Source: a virus
Reading direction: 5' to 3' (one strand)
Length of the DNA stretch: 31,503 bases
IMG/VR virus record: IMGVR_UViG_3300027899_001488
Location: 1 to 31,503 of that record
Shown: in pieces, positions 25,510 to 31,503 of the stretch
Layout of the letters: the number at the start of each line of letters is the position of its first letter
How positions within the stretch are numbered: position 1 is the stretch's first letter
Made by a program: the position numbers and the translations under genes
Notes under the pieces: generated by a model
The model's input: only the letters and a program-made list of their open reading frames with translations
What the model was told of the DNA's origin: nothing
Databases searched by the model: none

Positions 25510-25785
25510 TTAAACTTTCTCCAAAATACGTAAACCGTATGTTAGATCAAAGAATGCAAATTCTTTTTCTGCATGAGCCTTTGTCATTTTAAAAGTGTGA
25601 CGAGCTTCTGAAACAAACCATTTTTTCCACTCTTCATGTTTTTCAGGAGTGATAGTATTATTTGAGTACCACTGCTCCTTATCCTTTTCAAGAACAGAGC
25701 GATCTACTCCAGCAATATCAAGTTGCTGATAAACTGCAGCCATCGTAAAATTTTCACGGGTTAGCCTATTTGGAAGGTGTGACAT
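25510..25785 (-). CDS. Hypothetical small protein
   Basis: A 91-residue protein with no recognised domain. It is helical and charged, with aromatic residues in EEWKKWFVSEARHTFKM and a C-terminal FFDLTYGLRILEKV. There is no signal peptide or membrane segment. The gene overlaps the following minus-strand gene by 20 bases, a sign of translational coupling, and its ATG is preceded by TTAAATT. It is 60 bases from the helicase start and on the same strand. Confidence 0.6.
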   Translation of the reverse strand: MSHLPNRLTRENFTMAAVYQQLDIAGVDRSVLEKDKEQWYSNNTITPEKHEEWKKWFVSEARHTFKMTKAHAEKEFAFFDLTYGLRILEKV

Positions 25786-25975
25786 AATTTAAAAATTTAT
25801 GTATTAGATTTGGAATATTTGAATCTCCGACAAGTATACTTATTTTTTCTTTAGATATACTTGATTTTAATAGTGTGTCAATGCTTGAATTATTTAAAGC
25901 AGAGGTTGATTCAGTCTCTAAGAATTCTCTGAATTCCTGAGAGGTCATTATTTCGTGCAAGTTAGTATATTTCAT
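25766..25975 (-). CDS. Hypothetical small protein, overlapping its neighbour
   Basis: A 69-residue protein of unknown function, helical with serine-rich runs (LNNSSIDTLLKSSISKEKI). Its 3' end overlaps the next gene's start by 20 bases in another frame. It lies between the DNA glycosylase gene and the small gene above. The start is an ATG preceded by AT-rich sequence. Alone it has low coding evidence, but the strand, spacing and overlap fit the run. Confidence 0.5.
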   Translation of the reverse strand: MKYTNLHEIMTSQEFREFLETESTSALNNSSIDTLLKSSISKEKISILVGDSNIPNLIHKFLNYVTPSK

Positions 25976-26004
25976 ATAGTATTATATCTTAGAAAATCGA
26001 GATT

Positions 26005-26790
26005 TTACTTACATTGAGCTTGAAAGTACCACAGTTTTCTACCAGATGCATCTATTAATGAACTATCTGACTTTCCATAACATTGAATCCAATCAGAAAA
26101 TCCGCCAGCTGGAATATCGAATGGATTTTTCCAATCTTTGAGCTGACCTCCACCAATTAAGTATGCTTCAATTGGAATCTGGGTACAGAGTTCAAGAAGC
26201 AGAGTATTATTAAAAATTGCATCACGAGATTTTTCAAAAGGGTCTTGATCTGCACGAAATAAGATCTCGGCACGTAGATAATTGCCAATACCATTGAAAT
26301 ATCTCTGATCCATTAAGAGAAGATGAATTGGCTTATCAAAATGTTTACGATGGATATTTTTAAAGATATTCTCCTTAAATAGACTAGTCTCTGCAACTGG
26401 ACAAGGTCCACGATTACTTGAAAAGTCTTCTACCCATTTCCATTTAGCAAATCGACGAGTGTCAACAAGACACATTCTTTTTCTTCCAAGATGAGTATTG
26501 AAGGAGAGGTGTGTGTGGTTAGGACGATCAGTCCCACACAGTTTCCAAAATCCAGACATGCCCATACTTACGCTAATTCTACGTTCAGTTGGGTAGCCCT
26601 CCTCAGTAATTAGTAAGAGTTCCTTACCTCTGGCCCTCGCGGTGAGCTTAAAAACCTGAAGATTCGAAGGTTGAACTAGACTCAACCTGTTAGATACTTC
26701 TGGTGAAGTAGAAATTGAAGTAAAGTCTAGACCGTCACATATTGAGTTAATATACTCGGCCATTATTTTTATCTCAGCTAATTCGGGCAT
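26005..26790 (-). CDS. Fpg/Nei-family DNA glycosylase with a degenerate zinc finger
   Basis: These enzymes remove oxidised bases from DNA and cut the abasic site. The 261-residue protein starts MPELAEIK, keeping the nucleophile proline P2 and E3, and has the H2TH-type segment MDQRYFNGIGNYLRAEILFRA (roughly residues 159-178). The C-terminal finger that normally holds four cysteines in YGR..PC..CG....C..C is reduced to QCYGKSDSSLIDASGRK and an end AQCK, so most zinc ligands are lost. A conserved arginine on the hairpin (GRK) remains, as in the zincless fingers of NEIL1 and of mimivirus Nei. It starts at the divergent gap facing the late gene block, so repair in a head-bound phage is the expected role. 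Confidence 0.85.
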   Translation of the reverse strand: MPELAEIKIMAEYINSICDGLDFTSISTSPEVSNRLSLVQPSNLQVFKLTARARGKELLLITEEGYPTERRISVSMGMSGFWKLCGTDRPNHTHLSFNTHLGRKRMCLVDTRRFAKWKWVEDFSSNRGPCPVAETSLFKENIFKNIHRKHFDKPIHLLLMDQRYFNGIGNYLRAEILFRADQDPFEKSRDAIFNNTLLLELCTQIPIEAYLIGGGQLKDWKNPFDIPAGGFSDWIQCYGKSDSSLIDASGRKLWYFQAQCK

Positions 26791-26847
26791 AATCGTAAAT
26801 TAGGATACACTTTGACATATAATACTAAAAAAATAGAAGGATGTAAA

Positions 26848-26856
26848 GATAAATAA
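26848..26856 (+). promoter_or_regulatory. T4-type late promoter before a small basic protein gene
   Basis: GATAAATAA ends 19 bases before the ATG at 26876, inside the 85-base divergent gap whose other side is the start of the Fpg/Nei gene. It matches the T4 late consensus except for the first base. Confidence 0.75.
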
Positions 26857-26875
26857 TAAAAAAATCTAGCACAAA

Positions 26876-27106
26876 ATGAGCAATCCTGTAATGAATTACA
26901 ATCAATTCATGTCAGCTTTCAAAAAAGCAGCAGCTGGATACAGCGGAAAGGCTGATATCAAGAATAGCGACAAAACTGGTACTGCAAAGGTTAAACAAGA
27001 TCTAGCCGCAAACCCAGCTAAAACTAAAGGTACTGCAGCGATCGATAAGTATACTAAGCAGTATCTTGCAACTGTTAAAAAGAAGAATGTTGTTTCTTCT
27101 AAATAA
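26876..27106 (+). CDS. Small basic Lys/Ala-rich protein, glutamate-free, late
   Basis: A 76-residue protein with 15 lysines, 4 aspartates and no glutamate, so it is strongly basic (predicted pI about 10 by eye). Composition and length are like DNA-binding or internal head proteins rather than enzymes. The start MSNPVMNYNQFMSAFKKAAA is amphipathic. Since the T4 prohead protease cuts after glutamate, a glutamate-free chain would survive head maturation (inference). It is the first gene after a late promoter and is followed 9 bases later by another small late gene. No named family recognised. Confidence 0.65.
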   Translation: MSNPVMNYNQFMSAFKKAAAGYSGKADIKNSDKTGTAKVKQDLAANPAKTKGTAAIDKYTKQYLATVKKKNVVSSK

Positions 27107-27115
27107 TTTAAGATA

Positions 27116-27373
27116 ATGAGAAAAGCAATCACGAACTTCGAAAAGTTTTCTCTATACGAGAAGAAGGGAGACTTGAAAAAGCTAGTCGGTAAAGATGATG
27201 ACGAAGAGTTAACAACTGATGATGCAAAACGTCTTGGAATAAAGATTGCAAAAATGGATGGTGAAGATAAAAAGAAGTATGTTGGGATTATCAATTTCCT
27301 AGGAGCTTCTTGTGGAATCTACAATGAGATCTGGAAGAATTATAAAAAGACTAGAGATCGTAGAAAAGATTGA
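27116..27373 (+). CDS. Small charged late protein of unknown function
   Basis: An 85-residue, highly charged protein (many Lys and Asp/Glu: DLKKLVGKDDDEELTTDDAK). Residues 5-15, AITNFEKFSLYE, recall the F-x-x-F-x-x-E start of T4 internal proteins, although the LYE is followed by Lys, not a small residue. The C-terminal half is a helix with aromatics (GIYNEIWKNYKKTR). It is in the same late transcript as the upstream basic protein gene (9-base gap) and precedes the tail tube promoter. No family recognised. Confidence 0.6.
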   Translation: MRKAITNFEKFSLYEKKGDLKKLVGKDDDEELTTDDAKRLGIKIAKMDGEDKKKYVGIINFLGASCGIYNEIWKNYKKTRDRRKD

Positions 27374-27398
27374 TGCTACCACAGTATCTAACTATCTA

Positions 27399-27407
27399 GA
27401 TAAATAA
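27399..27407 (+). promoter_or_regulatory. T4-type late promoter before the tail tube gene
   Basis: GATAAATAA ends 20 bases before the ATG at 27428. It overlaps TATCTAGATA, a ten-base palindrome at 27394-27403, which may be chance. Confidence 0.75.
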
Positions 27408-27427
27408 ATTAAAATAATCGCAATAAA

Positions 27428-27997
27428 ATGGCCGGTTTACCACATTGGGATAATTCTAGAGCAGCGACTAATTACTACGAACCGATATTCTTAAATCAGT
27501 TTGAAGTAATTATTACTCCTCCAGCCGCAATTACACAAAATGTCGATCTATTAGTTGAACACGTAATGTCGATTACAGGTCTTCCTGAATTAACGCCAAC
27601 CGGAGTGGTTGAACAAACTTATAAATTTGCAAAACGTTCGTATGCTGCTGCAGTGCCAGAAAAAACTGTTGCAGATCTAGCGATTAAGTTTTCAGTAAAC
27701 TTGAATGAATCAAATGATATGTATATCTACAATATCCTTAGAGGATGGGCAGATTTAGCGTATGATCCTCTAACTGGTCGCCAAGGACTAAAGAGAGACT
27801 ACTATGGAGAAGTATACGTAGCTGTATTTAATAAGGCTGGTGATATCTTCAGAGAATTTAGATTTACTCCAGTTATTCCGAACGGAGCGCTTACTCCAAT
27901 GGCACTTGATTATGTTTCACCAACTCTTTATGAGATAACTGCTAATTTTAGAGCAGATGCTTGGAAAGAAACGCGAATTGGAGAAATCCGAATTTAA
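27428..27997 (+). CDS. Tail tube protein, T4 gp19-like
   Basis: The inner tube subunit of a contractile tail. The 189-residue protein has the T4 gp19 pattern: NQFEVIITPPAAITQNVDLL, HVMSITGLPELTPTG, the loop YKFAKRSYAAAVPEKTVADL, then NESNDMYIYNILRGWADLAYD and the ending ALDYVSPTLYEITANFRAD. The length fits T4 gp19 (163 residues) and its relatives. It shows the phage has a contractile-type tail. It lies after its own late promoter and 15 bases before the next late gene; a sheath gene is not in the window. Confidence 0.88.
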   Translation: MAGLPHWDNSRAATNYYEPIFLNQFEVIITPPAAITQNVDLLVEHVMSITGLPELTPTGVVEQTYKFAKRSYAAAVPEKTVADLAIKFSVNLNESNDMYIYNILRGWADLAYDPLTGRQGLKRDYYGEVYVAVFNKAGDIFREFRFTPVIPNGALTPMALDYVSPTLYEITANFRADAWKETRIGEIRI

Positions 27998-28012
27998 AAA
28001 TAAGATTTTATA

Positions 28013-28804
28013 ATGGAAATGTTTAATGTTCATCGCAGAGACATCTTAAATTTCGATAACTATATGGATTTAAAGAAGCCAGGTTTTGGCGGACCTAAAT
28101 CTGCAAAGGTATATAGAGATGCTAGTGGCAAAAAGGTTAACACTAACCCTAAGCTTGAAGGATATCAGAGAGTAGTTCAACGTGACGCTGCTTTTTCTCA
28201 CAATGTATACGATCCTACTTACAAAGCAATGACTCATGATCTTGTTTACAAACAAGAGAAGAAGAAACCATTTACGTATGATCCGTATTCGACTGCTATT
28301 CCAGTTAAAGAGGTTGGTGCAGTTAAAGAGGGTAGATCATGTAAATCATTTAGCGAATTCTTGAATGAAGCGGAAGGAGCAGAAATGCGAATTCCAGCTA
28401 GAAGCTTTGATATGGCAGAAGATATTCTTTTTGATAAAAAGATTGACTGGGATGGATTTGCGAATACTCCTAGAGGAATCAATGGAAAAGCATTTACTAA
28501 AGGCGGAGAAATGGTTGCATATTTTGATAACGACACTAAAGAATTAGTAATGTTGCCAAATGCTGCTGAAATGACTATGCCTGCGAAAATGGATGACTAC
28601 ACTGACGAAGAATACTCTGAAGATGAATATATGGATGATGAAGAGGTAAAAGATACTCCTGAAGAGGACGATCTTGAAATCGAAGAACCTGAAATAGAAA
28701 ATCTTCTTACTTCTAAAAAATCTAAAGAGATTAAAGAAATAGAAGATCTTCTTACTTCGTTTGAGGGAGAGCCTTTAGATTATGATGAAGAGGATGAATT
28801 CTAA
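28013..28804 (+). CDS. Late virion-type protein with basic N-terminus and strongly acidic C-terminus
   Basis: A 263-residue protein of unknown family. The first 100 residues are rich in Lys/Arg and Tyr. In the middle is KSFSEFLNEAEGAEMR (about residues 113-128), with LNEA fitting the prohead protease rule. The last 75 residues are nearly all acidic (YTDEEYSEDEYMDDEE) and contain the internal repeat IENLLTSKKS and IEDLLTSFEG. It may be a tail- or head-assembly chaperone or a scaffold-like protein; the acidic tail and basic start suggest binding to DNA or to basic protein. It is cotranscribed with the tail tube gene and followed by a terminator. Confidence 0.65.
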   Translation: MEMFNVHRRDILNFDNYMDLKKPGFGGPKSAKVYRDASGKKVNTNPKLEGYQRVVQRDAAFSHNVYDPTYKAMTHDLVYKQEKKKPFTYDPYSTAIPVKEVGAVKEGRSCKSFSEFLNEAEGAEMRIPARSFDMAEDILFDKKIDWDGFANTPRGINGKAFTKGGEMVAYFDNDTKELVMLPNAAEMTMPAKMDDYTDEEYSEDEYMDDEEVKDTPEEDDLEIEEPEIENLLTSKKSKEIKEIEDLLTSFEGEPLDYDEEDEF

Positions 28805-28830
28805 AGATTAAACTAATCGATTTATTATTT

Positions 28831-28857
28831 AAAAGGTCAATGTAATATTGACCTTTT
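28831..28857. terminator. Bidirectional terminator between convergent late and early genes
   Basis: A perfect 11-base stem AAAAGGTCAAT / ATTGACCTTTT with a GTAAT loop, lying 26 bases after the stop of the late gene and 18 bases before the stop of the minus-strand gene. Both arms end in A or T runs, so it can terminate from both sides. Confidence 0.9.
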
Positions 28858-28875
28858 CTTGTTTAGTTTAACCCG

Positions 28876-29274
28876 TTATATTTTTATTTGGGTAAGTGTC
28901 TCAATTTCAGAGATCTCATCCTCAGTAAAGGCCTTAGATTCAATTAAGTAGTAAGAGAATGTTAACCCTTCGTACTCTTCTTCAATGAACGACATGGTGT
29001 TCTGGATAGCTGAGGAGGACAAGTTTGAGTTCAAGTAGACAACCCTTTTGTATTTTTTGTTTTTAATATTGATTGCCTTGTCTAGAAGCTTTTTTATTTC
29101 ATAATTTAAGAGAAAGGATTGAACTTTATTTGGAACAATAAACTTTGTTTTAAACTTGTCCTTTATGATTTTACTTACATTTAGAACGTAATCCTCTTTG
29201 CTCTTCTTAGAGAAAGCATTAATAAAGTTCTTGTACTCTCTGACAAATATTATTGAAACGTGGTGGTCTTCCAT
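28876..29274 (-). CDS. Hypothetical protein after the dCMP deaminase gene
   Basis: A 132-residue protein with no family I recognise; alternating strands and helices (VSIIFVREYKNFINAF; RVVYLNSNLSSSAIQNT) suggest a small alpha/beta fold. It is lysine-rich. ATG at 29274 is chosen because it lies one base after the deaminase stop; a longer reading from 29301 would overlap the deaminase by 26 bases. It is the last gene of the nucleotide run, facing a terminator. Confidence 0.6.
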   Translation of the reverse strand: MEDHHVSIIFVREYKNFINAFSKKSKEDYVLNVSKIIKDKFKTKFIVPNKVQSFLLNYEIKKLLDKAINIKNKKYKRVVYLNSNLSSSAIQNTMSFIEEEYEGLTFSYYLIESKAFTEDEISEIETLTQIKI

Positions 29275-29275
29275 A

Positions 29276-29695
29276 TCATATTGGTAATTTTGCAACGTCA
29301 ACCCCGGCTTCCCTTAAGATAAGTAGACCAGCAGTATCTCGATATTCTTCTGCATAGAATATTCTCTTTATTCCAGACTGAATAATTAGTTTTGAGCAAT
29401 CTTTACATGGAGAATAGGTAACATATAGAGTAGCGCCGTCTGTGCTCTGTGAAGACTTTGAAACTTTTAAGATTGCATTGGCCTCGGCGTGTAGAACATA
29501 CCAATAGGTATTTCCATGCTCGTCTTCGCAGTCATTAGTGAACCCTTTTGGTGTTCCATTAAATCCATCAGAAATTATCATCCCATCTTTTACAATAAGA
29601 GCACCAACTTTCTTTCTACGACAGCAGGAGAGAGTTGACCATTCGCTGGCCATTCGCAAATAGGTGATGTGATACTTTAGATCTTTTGGTGTCAT
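29276..29695 (-). CDS. Deoxycytidylate (dCMP) deaminase
   Basis: This enzyme turns dCMP into dUMP and is the T4 cd-type step toward dTMP. The 139-residue protein has the zinc site HAEANAI (about residues 69-75) with the catalytic Glu, and YSPCKDCSK (about 94-102) with the two cysteines, in a cytidine-deaminase fold. The earlier CCRRKKVGALIVKDGMI matches the T4-like family. Its length is shorter than T4 cd (193 residues), like other compact phage versions. The ATG overlaps the small membrane protein gene as ATGA, and the gp42/ThyA-family gene lies just upstream. Confidence 0.92.
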   Translation of the reverse strand: MTPKDLKYHITYLRMASEWSTLSCCRRKKVGALIVKDGMIISDGFNGTPKGFTNDCEDEHGNTYWYVLHAEANAILKVSKSSQSTDGATLYVTYSPCKDCSKLIIQSGIKRIFYAEEYRDTAGLLILREAGVDVAKLPI

Positions 29696-29883
29696 TCTTT
29701 AGGTTTTGCTGGGTTTCTAAATAGACACGTTGAAATAACGGATATTCCTAGCCAGTGTAATATAGTAAGCTTGTGGTGAAATACTAGATCAAGTTCACAA
29801 GTAAGATATGTTGCCCAGCAGAGCACTGCAATGAGTAGAGTTGCGGCAAGGTTAATTGAGATTCCAGTAAAAAATTCTTTCAT
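29692..29883 (-). CDS. Small membrane protein, two hydrophobic helices
   Basis: A 63-residue protein with two membrane-like segments: INLAATLLIAVLCWATYL and TILHWLGISVISTCLF. A short charged linker lies between them and a basic tail, NPAKPKE, follows. No known family. It is between the dCMP deaminase and the gp42/ThyA-family gene, with ATGA coupling to the deaminase, so it may help at the host membrane during early infection, which is only a guess. The size and topology also fit a holin-like protein, but the strand and early context argue against that. Confidence 0.65.
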   Translation of the reverse strand: MKEFFTGISINLAATLLIAVLCWATYLTCELDLVFHHKLTILHWLGISVISTCLFRNPAKPKE

Positions 29884-29884
29884 T

Positions 29885-30748
29885 TTATTTGATATTTTGA
29901 TTTATCCAATTGAGTAATTCATCCTCATTACTTTGAGTATTTTCTCGATATGTATGGAAAACATCTGATAAGTCTCTAGTTGGTTCTCCAGAATAGTTTA
30001 CAAGATCTGCATTTACTGAAGGAATTGACTCAGCAGTAAATTCACTATCTAACATTTTTTCAACGATCGAATAGTGATGTTCATAGATATGAAATGAATT
30101 TGCAATATGAGTGTAAGTACCTAACTGTAATTCAGGATAGACATACTTCAGGTGAGCAACCATTTGACTTTGAAGAATTGCAAAGAATGCAATATCTGTC
30201 GGAAGACCCCAGATCACATCGTTACTTCGCATAGAGACAGTAAGATTTAAACGATTATCTCTGATTTGAAATATTCCGTACATCGTGCAAACAAAATCTT
30301 TATTGCCTTTATGCTGATGCTCTGGAAGATTGAAATGTAATACTGCTTGTCTAGAATCTTTATCGTTAACTAGAGAAGTGAGTGCCCAATTGTATTGAGA
30401 ATACCCAAATCTATTCTTTTTAGTAAATAGTAGATGTCCATATGATGAGTTGACTGTGCCATCCTCATTTTGAATAGAATTCCAAAACTTTGCATACTCC
30501 TGAATAAAAGAAGTATCGTTTCTTCCCATAAAATACCAGAGAAGTTCAGCGGCAATATATTTCTTTTGAGAAGATCGAGTCTCATTGGAATAGAGACAAG
30601 ATAGAGGATTCTCTATTACTAGAGCAACATTAGTATTCTCCTTTATGTTTAAATCTCTAGGTCTAGTATCGTATTCTGGATTCTTCATCAAGTCAGTAAG
30701 ACTTTCTCTGTATACTGTTGAAAAATCGGGTCCTTGGTAAACTAACAT
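29885..30748 (-). CDS. Thymidylate synthase-family enzyme, T4 gp42-like (possible dCMP hydroxymethylase)
   Basis: The family methylates dUMP (ThyA) or hydroxymethylates dCMP (T4 gp42) using methylene-tetrahydrofolate. The 287-residue chain has AAELLWYFMGRND, NSSYGHLLFT, KDFVCTMYG with the nucleophile C154, MRSNDVIWGLPTD (R174, D177, D185) and SFHIYEHH. Against E. coli ThyA, all motif positions shift by 8 (C146, R166, D169, N177), and the pyrimidine-reading Asn177 is Asp185. T4 gp42 has Asp at that place (D179) and shares D-F-x-C-T and IRD..N..MRSNDV. So dCMP is a likely substrate. Some phage thymidylate synthases also have Asp, so the product remains open. A dCMP deaminase is its neighbour. 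Confidence 0.82.
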   Translation of the reverse strand: MLVYQGPDFSTVYRESLTDLMKNPEYDTRPRDLNIKENTNVALVIENPLSCLYSNETRSSQKKYIAAELLWYFMGRNDTSFIQEYAKFWNSIQNEDGTVNSSYGHLLFTKKNRFGYSQYNWALTSLVNDKDSRQAVLHFNLPEHQHKGNKDFVCTMYGIFQIRDNRLNLTVSMRSNDVIWGLPTDIAFFAILQSQMVAHLKYVYPELQLGTYTHIANSFHIYEHHYSIVEKMLDSEFTAESIPSVNADLVNYSGEPTRDLSDVFHTYRENTQSNEDELLNWINQNIK

Positions 30749-30802
30749 ATTATGTTTTTATATTTTATACAAAGCATGCGTCTTGTGGTTTATATTTTTT
30801 AG

Positions 30803-30811
30803 GATAAATAA
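30803..30811 (+). promoter_or_regulatory. T4-type late promoter before the collagen-like fibre gene
   Basis: GATAAATAA ends 20 bases before the ATG at 30832, in an 83-base divergent gap whose other side is the start of the gp42/ThyA-family gene. Confidence 0.75.
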
Positions 30812-30825
30812 CAATAAAGTACTAG

Positions 30826-31503
<678 letters not shown>

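Noticed and set aside
26902-27294. Minus-strand frame of 130 codons, hydrophobic
   Set aside because: It spans two plus-strand late genes with a promoter and short spacing, and its composition mirrors their Lys-rich codons.

Overview
The window is a piece of the genome of a T4-like tailed phage (a myovirus of the Caudoviricetes). It carries a gp21/gp22-like prohead protease-scaffold next to a gp23-like major capsid protein, a gp19-like tail tube, both subunits of a T4-type type II topoisomerase, a dCMP deaminase and a gp42/ThyA-family enzyme. The DNA is AT-rich. Start codons follow A-rich leaders with no GGAGG-type Shine-Dalgarno sequence, which is the habit of Bacteroidota, so a flavobacterium-like host is my inference; nothing here names the host directly.

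Layout. Positions 2-8960 (minus strand) form one tightly packed run of genes, mostly with ATGA or 1-base overlaps. It encodes a nonulosonic (sialic-type) acid synthase, a CMP-sugar cytidylyltransferase, a DUF115/Maf-like protein, a very short DegT-type aminotransferase, a left-handed beta-helix acyltransferase and six (probable) glycosyltransferases. Positions 9039-14198 (plus strand) hold a DnaJ-like co-chaperone, the fused protease-scaffold, the major capsid protein, and a small protein with a Dps-like pattern of metal-ligand residues. Positions 14430-26790 (minus strand) hold small unknown genes, a methyltransferase, a CBS-less IMP dehydrogenase/GMP reductase, a fucosyltransferase-like protein, topoisomerase subunits gp52 and gp39 separated by a TPR/beta-propeller protein, a DinG/XPD-type helicase and an Fpg/Nei DNA glycosylase. 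Positions 26876-28804 (plus strand) hold small virion-type proteins and the tail tube. Positions 28876-30748 (minus strand) hold nucleotide-metabolism genes. From 30832 to the right edge runs the start of a collagen-like fibre gene (plus strand).

Transcription logic. Plus-strand genes are virion and assembly genes. Five of them are preceded by an octamer-like motif, (T/G/A)ATAAATAA, lying 16-20 bases before the ATG. It is very close to the T4 late promoter TATAAATA. Minus-strand genes are replication, nucleotide and sugar genes and lack this motif upstream, matching the T4 early/middle versus late division. Perfect hairpins at 13763-13792, 14218-14244 and 28831-28857 end the late units.

The most unusual content is the sugar island. 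It looks like a phage-borne route for making, activating and transferring a nonulosonic acid onto a glycan, built from minimised enzymes. Other points of interest are the protease-scaffold fusion with eleven 14-residue repeats, the Dps-like late gene, and the Asp substitution in the thymidylate synthase-family enzyme that suggests use of dCMP.
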